Source: Antedon mediterranea
Lineage: Eukaryota > Echinodermata > Crinoidea > Comatulida > Antedonidae
Length of the DNA: 64,000 nucleotides
Direction of reading: 5' to 3'
NCBI RefSeq assembly: GCF_964355755.1
Contig: NC_092678.1
Coordinates: 4,994,922 to 5,058,921, forward strand
Shown here: in pieces, positions 34,233-47,612 of the stretch
Numbering within the stretch: the stretch's first letter is position 1
Layout of the letters: every line of letters begins with the position of its first letter
Position numbers and translations under genes: made by a program
Notes under the pieces: generated by a model
Seen by the model: the letters and a program-made list of their open reading frames with translations, nothing else
Told to the model about the DNA's origin: nothing
Database searches by the model: none

Positions 34233-36392
34233 ATGACCTCTGAAGAATCTAGTATGCAATCGGGCGGTAAAGTCAATTTGGTAGAATTGGCGACAGGTCT
34301 TCTTATATTGGGAAAATTTGATGAAGTATATAAATTATGTCAGAAAGGGCTAGCCAGGTTTGCAGAGTCAGAAAACAAGAATGCGATCGCTGCCTCTGCC
34401 GGTGGGAACGCCCATCTTGGGGATGATGAGAGGGAAATCCCCTGTTTCGATGAGGCCCCTAGACATGCTCTTACTGAAAAGAGGAAACATCGACACAAGA
34501 AAATAACTTTTTCGTAAGGTGTCTTCGTATTAATATCAACACATTTAAATACAACTATATCATGCATTATATTGATAATTAATTAGGCCTATTTGCTAAT
34601 ATTTAATGTAAATAATAAATATACAAAAAAAAAATACAAAACTGTTTATATAAAATTAAAATGTATATATTTTTTTATATTTAGGGATGTGATGAAGGAA
34701 TGTCTATGCATAATTGGTGTACAAGCTTTAGCAGAGATGAGTCGTTGGCAGGATGTTCTGCCGTTTCTTCAAACCCAGTATGGTCCAGTTCAACAGTTTC
34801 CTCCAAAATTAGTGCAATTATGGTATGCAGACAATACATATGTACAGATAGCTGGGGTAAAAGACGATGCCACCGGGTCAAAATCACACTCTCCCCCATA
34901 GTCAATGGTGATGATGATCTGTATGTAGTGTAGTGCACAATAAAAATGGAAGTTCAGTTTTGTTCTTAACTGGCTGATAATTACATCTTTTTAAAATTCA
35001 TTGTAATATACAATATTTACTTTTAATAATTTTTTAAAATGAATCTGTTTTAAATTCTAGTATGGTTCTCAATGTTCACGTAGACAACCACAAACAAGCT
35101 CAAGAAATTTACAAGCAATATTCCAACCAATCAGCTCGCAAGTTATCGTCGGAGCAACATACTCATTTTATTGAATTGCTCTTTGCACATGTTTTGTTTC
35201 CGCAAGAAAAATGGACAGAAGCAGTGAAAATAATTGAAACTGATCAAATATTAAAAACTGATAAAAAGTTAGCTTTATTAAAAATACTTAGGGAAAAAGA
35301 AAAATATCAAAAATGCGAGAGTGGTGTTGCTGGTGATGATAAGAGCAATGCTGTAGAAGATGCTGTTGAAAGCCAATCAGAAGGTCACCGAGGTCACAAC
35401 AGGTTGTCAGGTGTGTTGATAAGGTCAAGGTTTATAAAATTGGAAAAACATTTAAAAGTGATGGAAATATATCAACATGTTTGTATATTAAATAATTAAT
35501 TTACCTGCTTTGTAGGAAATGTGTTGTTTCTGATGGCGTCTAAAGTGAGTCGGTTTGTCTGTCGTTGGATTCCAAAGACCTACTGGAGTCAGCTTGGTAG
35601 CGTCGCAATGGTTGGCCTGTGTGCTTATCTTGTTCTTGTGCGAAACAATTCAGGTACGGTTATACCAGTAAGCTTAGGTTCCAATGCTTTCATTAAGGGG
35701 TGCAGAATAAACTAATTTTTACCCGGTCAACATAACAATTATAGATTTTGCATGGGGATTAGGTTACATAGTTACTGTATACTACCCTTCCCAATGGTAT
35801 CCTCAACATTTTTTCACAAGATTGCTTTTTTCATCATTCAGCTTATTCAGTGATGCGCTGATTGGCCCATTTCATGGTTAGTTAATTACCAGTTTAAAAC
35901 ATAATTTGCATTTAATTAGCATGAAATTAAGTGTTTTAGCTTGCATGCATGATTACTCGCACTAAATTTTATTTTTCTTGTTAAATTATTATGTCAATTT
36001 CTTATTTTGCACCTTTCAATAAGGTGAACAATTACATTTATGCGATACAAATTAGAAAGTCTCATAACAAATATTATTTGTATAATAATAAACCCATGAA
36101 GGAACTCTGGATTGTAAAACTAGGGTCTACACTATCAAACTAGTTTGCCAAAAAAGTGTGATGTGCCCAAATATGGTAGTGATATGACATCATCGTTAAA
36201 TATATGGGCACATCACATTTTTTTCATCACATACACATCACTTAGAACATTATAATTTTTAGGTTGTTTTTTTTTCCAGATTTATCAACTTGGCAGTCCT
36301 ATACTGTAGCACTGTGGTTCAGTATATCAAGGCTTTGGCAAACTATGTTTGCAGCCTATTATAAAATCACTGACTATGGCCAGAAAAATTAA
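34233..36392 (+). CDS. PEX26: Peroxisome assembly protein 26
   Basis: Five exons, 34233-34513, 34685-34822, 35061-35410, 35516-35653 and 36280-36392, encode 339 residues in a single frame. Exon 2 gives CLCIIGVQALAEMSRWQDVL followed by PPKLVQLC, closely matching human PEX26 (CVVGIQALAEMDRWQEVL...PPKVLELC). A single hydrophobic segment, VAMVGLCAYLVLV, lies about 55 residues from the C-terminus, followed by DLSTWQ and a basic tail, the tail-anchor layout of PEX26. Family knowledge: PEX26 anchors the PEX1-PEX6 ATPase complex to the peroxisome membrane for recycling of the PEX5 receptor. Exon 1 contains a histidine/lysine-rich linker (KRKHRHKK). Confidence 0.93.
36119..36240. mobile_element. MITE family M1, copy 5
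   Basis: Left GGTCTACACTATCAAACTAG; the interior AAATATGGTAGTGATATGAC matches the family; the right end is eroded. In PEX26 intron 4. Confidence 0.7.
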
Positions 36393-38823
36393 GACGTGGT
36401 GATCATATTGGCAACAGCACTGGATTTCAGAAGAGAAGAAATGACATAATATAATTTTTAAATAAATTTTACATTTTTAAACATTGTGATGTTCCTGAAT
36501 ATCTTTCAACCATTTTGAAATATTTTTGGAGACCAAAGTTTCAAATATATATATAGTTCAACTGTGGGTTATGTAGGCCTCTGTACTTTTTCATATATAC
36601 AGTATTACAGTTAGTAAGTATAATAGATTATATTTAAAATGTTACAGACAAATATTACTGTATTTATAAATATGCATGAATGGTAATGGAAAAAAATGGT
36701 TGCGTCATTAATATTTGTTTTTGTGAAGATTTCAACTAGTCTATATTTTGATAATTTTGTTCTACGACACCAAAAACGAATAACGCGATATGAAGTGGAA
36801 GAACGAACGTTATATCGTCCAAAAAATCAAAAGAATGGCGATTAATTACAATGTTGTTTGTCGAAGAGGCAAGATTTTAAAAGTTTCAAAATAAGCGTCA
36901 TTCATTACTGTACAGAAGTTTATTATCATCCCATTTCTTTCTTATAGTGGAAACTATACACTGCCTCTAATCAACATTTTCACATAAATCACGTCAAAAA
37001 AGACTACTGCAGTAAATTAAGTTATTGCTGCAGTAATTTGTTAAAATCAGAATTCATGCAATTTTAACTATAAATACATGCATGTTTTCAATCTACTGTA
37101 CTACACTTACTGCAGTAGTATACATTTGACCATTTGCTTCAACTTTAACCATTTTTTCTGAGGTCAAAGGTTAAAACTGACTAATTGTATTATTTAACGG
37201 AATACAAATCTCTTAAGAATTTACTTCTTTTTCACAAACTTCAATCTAAAACCCATAAGCCAGCTCACAAGGAATCGACATACAGCATTGAATCTAATAA
37301 CTGGATGCTGTTTGCCTATTCCATATTTTTCCGATATTTTTATCGATGATGCTAATTTGTAATGCAATACATAATATATATGGTTTTCTGTGTATACGTT
37401 TGTAGGCCTAACTAAACAAAAAATAATCCAGTCCAAAGATGAACCTGGATATTTTTTAATCACATGTTTTACGTACAAATTTTGGTCATGTGACGCATGT
37501 AGACCAATCAAATCTTGTAACCTAGATCATTAAACAGTTAAATATGCGAGATGGCTTACAGGGATATGTACATATCTAATTGGTGGTCTATAAATCTAAT
37601 GCTTAAAATAGGATATGTTTGAAAAGAAGTACTTTTACTAATCACAATTTATGTTGCTTGGCTTTCGGAAGAACAATAATTCTGTTAAAATTGTAAAAAA
37701 AATAAATTATAACTAAATTAAACAACACCTATAATGAATTCTAAAGTAAAATAAATCTAAAACAGTTGGCTGGCTTTTCTTTTGGTAGCTAATTTTATCA
37801 TTTATTTTGATGCATTCGTCCTCTCTAGTGCATAAAAGGAATCAAACATCAAATCACAAAAAAAAAAAAAAAATATTTTTTTAAGGTGATTTAAAAAAAT
37901 CTGAAAACATGTCGCGGAAATAAAAGATCAATAGGCATTTAATGAAAACTTGTACTGTAAATAAAAAAATGTACAAATTAGGAAAATCTGTAATAGCTTG
38001 CAGCATTTGGTATAATTCACCATTTTTACAATCCAAAAAGCAGACTATGAAATTACAATTCACACAAAAACCTTACATGCCCATATATAGATGTGATATA
38101 AATTATGGGCACTATATATGGACATGAAAATTCCATAAAGTTAATATGGAAACTCCCTTACCATAAATATGAAAAATAAATGTTGATATTATTGTTCAAA
38201 CTCCACCATTTGTGTAGCCAACGGATGATAAATGGCGTAAAATATAAACAATTAAGTACATAGTAATATCACTTAATTCATCAGCAATTCTCTTTAAAAC
38301 TCAAATCAATTTAATTCTACGATATTGATTTTCTCCTTTTAAGATCATATTTCTGAATGCGTATATAACCAACTAACGCACATTAATGATTCCATCTTTT
38401 ACTAGGTTCACGACCCTAGGCAGGGGGCCAATCACATCCACACTTTTTCCCCATGTGATGTTACAGCTCCCAATTCAACAAAAAAAGTTTTTTTTTCGTA
38501 TTTATTAATAATCTCTGGATTGATGACTAGACATGCAAATTACACTAGTACCATTTAACTAATGAGTATATTATAACATGATGCAATATGGGATATGTGT
38601 TTTATTACTTAACTAAATAACACCAGAAAATTGAGAGCATACGGATCACTTTGTAGTGCGTCTCTCGCTGCGGCGCCACACTTTTACAGATCCCACCTCT
38701 TATCCTCAACTAAACAATCAATTCAAAATGGGAAAACATTTTTTGTTGACCTCTACGGCTGGTTCGTCAAATGTTGTACGTCAGCCCAAGCCAAATTGCG
38801 TGCCGCTCTTCACGATTGCTGAT
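36393..38823. other. Tail-to-tail intergenic region between PEX26 and CNBP
   Basis: AT-rich, containing 3' untranslated regions of both genes. A 96-residue minus-strand frame at 37221-37511 matches no family I know and has no splice or codon support. No RNA gene or repeat array seen. Confidence 0.55.
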
Positions 38824-41800
38824 TTACTCGGGACAGTCACGAGCTATGTGACCGGTAACTCCACACGTGTAACATTCGTTGTCCCTGTCGCGATTTGCAT
38901 TGTTTGGGCAATTACGAGCCATGTGACCTGGCTTCTCACAACTAAATAAAACAAAGATAACAAATGTTAGCAAAGATAACGCTCCTATACTGAAGTTAAT
39001 CATGCGTGACAGAATATCAAAACCTTTTACTGGAAACAAAGTAGTACTTACCGATAACACTTAATCTTCGGGCAGTCGGTGGAGATATGACCTGGCCGAC
39101 CGCATTGATAACAGGCACGTCCGCCACCTCTGCCGCCCTCGCGGGCTGGCTCATTGCAATCAGATGAGATGTGGCCTGGCTTGTTACAATTGTAACAGTT
39201 GTTTGAGTTACCCTTACTCGGGCAGTCTCGTTGGATGTGTCCTGTCTCTTGACAGTTGTAACACTTCTCAACTTTGTTGGGGCATTCTTTCTGACGATGG
39301 CCAACTGCATTGCATAGGTAGCACACAGCTGAAGGTTCATAAAATATTAGAAAGATTTTAACCAAAAGTAAAAGTCATAAAATAATTTAAACAGAATTAC
39401 CAGTTAATAAATAGGGTTTGCAATGACCCAGGACCCTTTTCATATAAATGTGTGTTATCATATTAAATTATTGTTCATCATCCAGACCAACAATCCACCA
39501 AAATTGGGCCTAGGATTTGAGTGAGGAAGCATGTCCTAAAGTACTGGCATGCCCACAATGAATTAACATTATGTAAACTAAATTCTATTAAAATTGGGTA
39601 ATGTATTTGTGAAAACCATGGGGTTATACCATACCTTGATCCTCCTTCACATTTGGACAATCCTTGGCATAATGCCCAGTCTTGTTGCAACGGTAACAAC
39701 GATCTGTAAACAAACATATCTATATTATAATAACACTAACCAAAAATGTCTTACTGTACTCTACTATATCTCCTAAATCGCACAAAAAATAGCATATTTT
39801 ATGGTATCAATATTATTTTATTTCCATAAAACAAAATGACTTACCCTCATCTACGCAATCCTTGGCATAATGCCCGGTTTCATTGCATTTGTAACATCTC
39901 ACTGAAAAAAAAAAACAACCAAAATTAACTTTTATTTTAGTTTTTATCATTATACAAAATGAAATGGTTAGATTCGATAGTAAATGCACAAAATTCACAG
40001 CTGAAAAATAACATTCTTTTTACATCGCCTAGCAACATAGCCTAGCATCGCTTAGCAACAAAACATGATCTACTATTATATAGTATAAATAAAAATATGA
40101 ACATGAGGGGAGGGAGCAGCCATAATCAGCAGTTTTACCAAATTTTTCTTCCCCCTTTTTTTTATAAGGATATAATTATAATTATCTCTGGCTATTAGTA
40201 TTCCAATTGAAAATGAAACCCCTGCAAACAACAAACCACAACACCAGAAATTGTACACGACTTTTAAAAACATAAATAAGATAACCAGTGTATCTAAAAC
40301 AGTGGTGTTTAATTAGGGAAGGCTTTAGTGAAGGAAAAACATTAGCAAACAGTATTATCCATACTATAAACATGCTAGCTACCAGACAACAGTAAATATT
40401 ATGTCATCAACTTCCTAAAAATAGAACGTACTTGAGCTGGGCCACATTGTATCAAAAACTTAGAAAGCTAAACAAATAATAATAATAAACAATAATATAC
40501 GAATAACGAATTAAGTGAATCATTGTTTTGATTGAGTTGATTTTAGTAGACTAATCATCCATTACATCACAACAACCAAGCATTACTGCAGTACAACAGT
40601 TGCTACCAATTGACCTATGACCTGCATAGTAACAAGGGGTATGCAAAACTTGTTTAAAATTTAAAGGCGGCCAGGGTACAGTACTGTAAAGTATCTCACT
40701 GTGAGAAAAGGTTACTGGGAATAGAAGTGTTACAGTAATGTTACAAGTTTGGCTATTGGCCAGCGAATCTAAATTTCATCAAACGATGTTAACAACTGTG
40801 TACTGTTCATCATTCGTACGATTTTATTTATAAATTATAAAAATAAACAAATTAATGTAAAGTGGCATAAAAAAATAACAAAACCAAGCAATCACTCTGT
40901 AAATTATGCAATTCTTAAGTTAACTAGATTTGAACTCGTCACTACTGACGAGTTAGGTTATCCGCAGCGCAAAAGCCACGTGCACGTCATACGTTAGAAT
41001 ATTGCGCGCAAAAAAACGATTATGCCATTGAAAAAATGTTAGTGCGCTCTCTATTTTGCGTCACGTCTAAGTATATACGGTATAACACTATATACTGTAT
41101 ACGTACTACGTACAGTGCAGAATAGGTGAAAAAAAGTGACCAAAGTTATTGACGCATTTGAACATGATGACGTCATCACAATTTTAAAAATGGTGAATCA
41201 TGCGAAAGATAATCGATTGATCTAGACAATATAAAAAAATTGAGTGAAATGGAATACGGATAAGTAGAGATGCGCTCTATTAAATTTGACGAGCTATGAC
41301 GAAAGAGACAAAAATCCTATATTTTATATTCGAGTGGCCATACAATGACGTCACAATGTCCGGTTAGCAATATTGATGCATGATTTGATATCTGCAACTC
41401 ATCTACTACCAGAATATGTAATAATAAAAATGTTCACCACGTAGTTTAGAATCTATGACTGTTTAAAAAAAAGCATAATTTTGGCAAATTTTTGAACTTT
41501 TTCATCAAAAATGCGCGTAAATTGTTTAATTGTACGTGCTCGTATGACGTGATTTTAAGTCGAAATTGTTTGAAAATTGGTAAATTTACAAAAAAAGACA
41601 GGAAAAACAAAAATCAAGCAAAAAAATTATGTTTTTCTGTTACGTGCGCACGCGCGCGTAAAAAAAGTGCGCACGCGTGGGAATTTTTGAAATGCTCAAA
41701 ATGACATGAAACGCGTAGAAAGTTGATTAGAAATTGATTTTTCGCATTTTGAAATTTTAAACGCGCGTGCGCGCGTAACTTTTTGTAAAACATGCCATTT

Positions 41801-43934
41801 TCTCTCAATAAAAAGTTAGCGCATGATATGACTTAAATTTTCACCAAGTTTCAATACAAAATAACATATATTTTTTATTCTATGATCAATCATTGAAATT
41901 CATAAAATCGCATGTAAATTACGCTGCGCGACTCAAAATTCATAAAAAAAAGGGTCTTGCACATCTACAGCTACAGGGCAATCTTTTGACAAATTTATAC
42001 AATCATATGTTGGCCAGAATTAGAGATACGCTGCCAACAAAAAATGGGAGAGAAGTGTGTAAAGAAAGAAATAAATACTAGATTTGAACTCGTCACTACG
42101 GACGAGTTAGGTTATCCGCAGCGCAAAAGCCACGTGCACGTCATACGTTAAAATATTGCGCGCAGAAAAACGATTATGCCATTGAAAAAAATCTTAGTGC
42201 GCTCTCTATTTTGCGTCACGTCAAAGTGTATACGGTATACGCTATATACTGTATACGTACTACATACAGTTCAGAATAGGTGAAAATAATTGACCAAAGT
42301 TATTGACGATTTAGCACATGATGACGTAATAACAATTTTTAAAATTGTGAATCATGCGAAAGATAATTGATTGACCTAGACAATATAGAGAAATGGAGGG
42401 AAATGAAATACGGATAAGTGGAGATGCGCTCTATTAAATATGATGAGCTATGACGAAAGAGACAAAAATCCTATATTTGATATTCGAGTGGCCATACGAT
42501 GACGTCAAAATGTCCGGTTAGCTTAATCGATGCATGATTCTATATCTACAACTCATTTTCTTTCAGAATATGTAAAAAAAAATAAAATTCACCATGTAGT
42601 TTAAAATCTATGACTGTTCAAAAAAAGGTATAATTTTGACACAATTTTGAAATTTTTTTTCAAAAACGCGCGCAAATTGTTTAATTTTACGTGCTCGTAT
42701 GACGTGATTTTAAGTTGAAATTGTTTGAAAGTTGGTAAAATTACTAGAAAAGGCTGAAAAAACAAAAATCAAGCAAAAAAAATATGTTTTTGCGCTGCGT
42801 GCGCACGCGCGCGTAAAAATATTGCCCACGCGTCGGAATTTTTGAAATGCTCAAAATGACATGAAACGCGTAGAAAGTTGATTAGAAATAAATTTAGCGC
42901 ATTTTGAAATTTTGAACGCGCGTGCGCGCGTAATTTTATTGAAACATGCCATTTTTAATCCATAGAAAGTTTGCGCATGATATAACTTAAATTTTCACCA
43001 AGTTTCAATAAAAAATGACTTTTGGTTTTTAATCTATGATCAATCATTGAAATTCATAAAATCGCCCGTAACTTACGCTGCGCGACTCGAAATTTAAAAA
43101 AAAAAGTTTCTTGCACATCTACAGCAACAGAGCAATCTTTTGACAAAGTTATACAATCATATGTTGGCCAGAATTAGAGATACGCTGCGAACAAAAATCG
43201 TGGAAAGAAAGAAGAACATAGAAAAAAAAAAAGAAAAAAAAAAAGATCCTGACAATAACAAAGGGTTATCCGCCAAGTGCGGATAACCAATAAATAATAT
43301 TATGTACTTGAATAAAATTGAAAAAGATTGATTAAGAGTAATAACATTCACCACAACAGACAGAAAAGCATGCAAAGCGACAGGATTATACAGTAGGTAG
43401 GAAGGGATTACATCAATCAGAGCTACAGGTACTGCTGCTACCACACACCTTACCTGACTGAATGTTAGTGCTACGACCTCTCGGCCGGTTTCCACCTAAA
43501 TAAAAACAAGCAATGATGCTGTAGCAAACAACTGGAGGAGGTACTTGTGCTGAATAAGTTCTGTTTTACTAACATTTGTTTTTTTTATGTACAGAGGTTT
43601 AGATTTTACATGACAACAAATGTGATGTGCCCATATGGACATGATGATGTCAAATCACTACCGTATTTGGGCATATCACCTTTTTTTTTATCAAACTAGT
43701 TTGATCGTGTAGACAGAGCTTTAGAAATTGTTATGTACACTCTCAGAAATGTGCTACTGTGTATATAAATTGAAGGATTTATATCAAGTCAGGTTCTGCA
43801 CATTTTTTGGGATGACATCATTCGACCTTCATGAACTCACCTTTGGAAAAATTTTGCCTTGGATTGTTACAATCGCGTTGCATATGGCCTTGCTTTCCGC
43901 AACTATAACACTTGTTTCCTCTGCTACCATTCAT
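38824..43934 (-). CDS. CNBP: CCHC-type zinc finger nucleic acid binding protein (CNBP/ZNF9)
   Basis: Six coding exons, 43841-43934, 43454-43495, 39845-39901, 39635-39703, 39052-39328 and 38824-38941, give 218 residues. The protein is almost entirely C-x2-C-x4-H-x4-C zinc knuckles: CYSCGKQGHMQRDC, CYKCNETGHYAKDC, CYRCNKTGHYAKDC, CYLCNAVGHRQKEC, CYNCQETGHIQRDC, CYNCNKPGHISSDC, CYQCGRPGHISTDC, CYRCEKPGHMARNC and CYTCGVTGHIARDC. That is nine, against seven in vertebrate CNBP. An RG-type linker (GNRPRGR) follows knuckle 1, as in the family. Knuckles 2 and 3 are each encoded by one short exon. Family knowledge: a cytosolic and nuclear single-stranded nucleic-acid chaperone that promotes translation and unfolds G-rich structures. 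Intron 2 (39902-43453) carries a large direct repeat. A 5' untranslated exon probably lies upstream of 43934. Confidence 0.96.
40924..43295. repeat. 1.15-kb direct tandem duplication with terminal hairpins
   Basis: Two copies begin at 40924 and 42078 (period 1154 bp), both opening CTAGATTTGAACTCGTCACT. The start forms the hairpin AACTCGTC..GACGAGTT. After copy 2 the block ends with the hairpin GGTTATCCGC..GCGGATAACC (about 43265-43290); the same GGTTATCCGC word stands just inside each copy start. Both copies carry CpG-rich GCGCACGCGCGCGT segments, unlike the surrounding AT-rich DNA. No ORF. Helentron/HINE-like or satellite-like; class unresolved. It lies in CNBP intron 2. Confidence 0.85.
43600..43722. 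mobile_element. MITE family M1, copy 6
   Basis: Right end TAGACAGAGCTTTA and interior GTGATGTGCCCATATGGACA; left end degraded. In CNBP intron 1. Confidence 0.7.
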
Positions 43935-45661
43935 TCTGAATCATTAACACCTCTACAGCACACACTCCCTGAAAAAAGGACACGTCTGAATTGCATGACA
44001 TTTCATAGAATAGGAAATTTAAAATTAGTAATAGTGTCCATACATTTTATAGTAAAGTAGCGTTATTGGCGCTACTGCAGTTTCGCACCTAAATAAAACT
44101 GGGATCCAACACTGGGCATAATAAGACTTACAGTCACTCACAATCACCGACATGCAGCAGGTAAAATGTTTTAAAATTGGATAAGCTCGAGAGATTGTGG
44201 TGCGAAAGTGCACTGTATCACCACATTATTATTGCGGCTCCAGGATTTTTAAATATGGGGAAGGGGTTGGGGAAAAGAACGTATGACGCGCATTAATATA
44301 ATTAAGTGTTGGAGAATTAAATGTGCTGAATGTCTTTTGCATTGTAAATTTGTGTGGGGTGGGGTGGGGGAGGCTGAATTTATCAGCCTACTAATAATAA
44401 TAGTACTAAAATACTTAAATAATTCCTAATAATTAATATAATACCAGCCAGGCCTTTTAGTTAGTAAGCTAGCTTCCATCTAAAACAAACTTTATTATTT
44501 ATTATTAAATGTGTGTGTATTATTTTTAGGCCTGCCCACCCTTTATTAGGCTTTAAACTTTCGCAATGTACAAGCATATGGTTGCTAAAGGCAGGCCAAG
44601 CATGGCCACAGCATCGGTAGTTCCACCACACGCCTAGTAGTAGTAGCACACTGTGTGTAAATCACTATCGTCAATCATGAAGAATTTGTTAACGACAGCC
44701 TAAACTAGTAGCTATAAAATGAATCATTGCGACTCGCAGATAATCATTTCGAAAATAAAATTAGTACTATAAACATTACTGATATGATATGAAATCCATG
44801 TTACTAAATATATAATAGAAACTGACCTCTATCCCCTGTTTTTTTGGGTGGATTTGACTTGAATTCTCAGCTTTCTAACAGACTTAACAGAAAAACTGAC
44901 GCGCTCTATTGGCACGTGTTATCCACACGGCACTCTATAAACATATTTTTGCACACGGTTCCTCTGTTTTAGAGTTGGGGTAATAATTATCAAAAACTTG
45001 CATTTTATATCTTTAAAATACCATTTTGCTGTATGGACATCTATAATTAAACTCACTTGCAGAGAACACATCATGCTGAATGAGAAAGTATCTCCGTATC
45101 GATGCAAAACATCGTGGAAACGTAAACATCTCTGCTCACGACACTAAACAAGAAATAATTGACTGACACTTTATAGATGAGTGGGCGTGGCTACACTTAC
45201 TACAATGTTTACATTTTTGTGGAAGAATTCGCGCGCTTTTGATGATTAATATTTTGAGTTTTCATTTATAATACCGTATCGAAACAAGTATATTACAAAG
45301 AATATGTAAACATTTATTTTATAATGAAACTAAAATACACTCAATTCAATCTTTATTTACAACATAAAAGTATTAACAAATAAATACTATTTATTTTTTT
45401 AATTTTAAGCATAAAATTAATTCTTTAAAAATAATTGAAAATTTACACTAATATTCTATCTAGGCTAGCACTTCTAATGGCAGCACAAAAAAAACCAATC
45501 AATATACAAAGACAGCCTTCAGTTAATTTACTTATTATAAAATAAGTTACTATTAAATAAATATTTATTTTTAATAAACTTAATACTGCTTTAATATTGC
45601 ACACTGAGAGCATTTGCATTAGAATTGTAAAAAAGAAAAAAATCTTTTCCTCCTTTCTTGA
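43935..45661. other. Upstream region of CNBP and 3' flank of the next gene
   Basis: Likely contains non-coding first exon(s) of CNBP and the 3' untranslated region of the myristoylated-protein gene. A G-rich run (GGGTGGGGTGGGGGAGG) lies at about 44356-44372. No supported coding sequence. Confidence 0.45.
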
Positions 45662-47612
45662 CTATGTCCGACCAAAATCACCTTCTTCATCAAAACAGTC
45701 ACCAAAATCTATTGTGGTAATAAAAGGAACACTCTTTAAAAAAATGTACAATGATGAAGGAGATATATCAGATGATGCCAAATTGATTGATATTTAGGGA
45801 GGAGTTGGGTGGATTATATTAAAACATACCATTAAAAAAATCCATATGCACATGGTGTACAGGCCATTTTAAATCTTGAGAGCGCTGCGAAGATAAACTA
45901 TTAGTTGAGTCATCTTTTCTCATCTGACAAGCGCCCCCAACCGTTGATAAACTACCTCTGACACTTCTGTTTTTGTGACTCCTTTCCAATTTGTAATCAT
46001 CAGCACCCCAAGAGGACACAATAAAACATTCATTAGACGTGGCAGCATGATCACCCTCTCTGGAGGACAAACTCTCCACAAGCTGGACATCTCGCTGCAG
46101 CATAACACCAGTCATGAGGTCATTCTGAAGTGATGACCCACTCTCCTGGGATTTGCCACTGAAGACAATATTCGCAAAAGGACCACTGTTGGCACCTAAA
46201 AGAGGGACACTATTTACATCCAAAAGAGGAAGTTTGTCAAAAGACATCTGATGGTGAACTGCCTTTACAGGCTGCAGATCAACCTCATCAAGAGGGAAGT
46301 AATCTGATTCATAACTGTAAGCAGAATCTCCATCACTTTCTGACTCCTCATCATCAGTAGGTCTAGTGTTTCTAAGTGGAAGAACTAATTGATGGCTGTT
46401 CTGTAGATATGCAGGTTCTGTGTAATCTTGGTTAGAAATGGCAATTGAAGTACTGGTATTGTCATCTAGGGCAGTAAGTCTTGTACTGGGATCACATTCT
46501 TCCATCATACATCCATTTGCTTCTGGAGAACTGGTTATTGTGACATCTCTTCCAACTGGGTTAAACCCATCTGCATTTGCTGCTGAAGAAACACTCTCGT
46601 TCTCTCTAGAAGCACCCAAGTCAATATTGATGTCAGAGTTCTGGTGGATCACCATGTTTTCCAAGGGTTTGCAGACTTCTGGGCTTTCTTGAGATTTTTC
46701 TTCTCTGTCACAAGCTTCTTGTTTATCTGTTTCTTTTTCTAAAGTCATCAGACCTACCTGCTTATTCTCTTTGGAATCAACCTCATTTTGGCAAGTAGAT
46801 TTATCAGTTGAATCTTTTTCTAAATTTGTTTGCTCAAACAAAATGTCATCTTCATCTTTCTGTTCATTTTTTACAGATATTTTATCTTCATAGTTTGTAA
46901 TGATGTTTTTAGAACGAGAATCCATCTTATTATCTTCTAAAGAATGAAAAAATCGAGGATCAAATTCATGTTTAGGCAGGACATAGTCTAACTTCTCTAA
47001 ATCTTCTGTTTTAGTGGATCCTTTGTAACTCAAGCTTGCAAGATCATCATTTCTGTGTGATGATGGGGACGAACAGCTTAACGGCGTATTTTCTAACAAT
47101 TCCGAATCAAGTTGTAGCTCTATAGTTATGAATCGATCTTCAAATGAACGAGGCCGAGATTCAAATGTTGAATATCTAAAAATTTGCAGATGACCTTGAC
47201 TTGCAAACTGTCTTGTCTGTTTATGAGGGGTTAAACTTGAAGGTGTGGGAATCCAAGGTGTACTATCATGAAGAGTCCGACTGGCCCAACTGTTCTCTCT
47301 ATCGATAATTTTATTGGAATCCTTTTGACTTGAATTCAAACTTTGCACACTACCACTATCATTCCTTGGCCTAGTAGCGGTACTGTAGGGCCTACCACCA
47401 GCGACAGGGTCGACCGCCGACGATGCTACTGTTGCTGCTCTTGTTCCTCCTCCTCGGATCTTACGTCTTGGACAGTCCTCCTTTTGACGTGAGAGACAAA
47501 CAACAGAGGGCTCGAGTTGTTGCCTAGTTACAGTACCTGAAAAGTTCTGTATTTTATTACAAGGTTTTACATTTATCAATTTACTTTTGTTACTGCTAAC
47601 TGAACATCCCAT
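45662..47612 (-). CDS. Unrecognised protein with N-myristoylation signal and acidic DFG tail
   Basis: Two exons (45830-47612 and 45662-45708) encode 609 residues. I place the start at 47612 because the product then begins MGCSVSSNKSKL, a strong N-myristoylation site (G2, S6) with Cys3 available for palmitoylation; the frame is open for a further 31 codons upstream. The body is low-complexity, serine- and acid-rich, with no recognised fold; SDGDSAYSYESDYFPLDEVD is the most ordered-looking part. The short last exon adds NDFGDCFDEEGDFGRT. Tandem DFG-D/acidic motifs resemble AP-1 gamma-ear or clathrin-adaptor binding peptides (for example DDFGGF), but that is inference. Expected location: inner face of a membrane. 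I do not recognise an orthologue. Confidence 0.75.

Noticed and set aside
37221-37511. 96-residue minus-strand ORF between PEX26 and CNBP
   Set aside because: No recognisable domain, no splice signals and no codon bias that I can see; chance ORF length in AT-rich DNA is plausible.
44340-44375. G-quadruplex regulatory site upstream of CNBP
   Set aside because: One short G-rich run with no conserved partner; not enough to support a regulatory claim.
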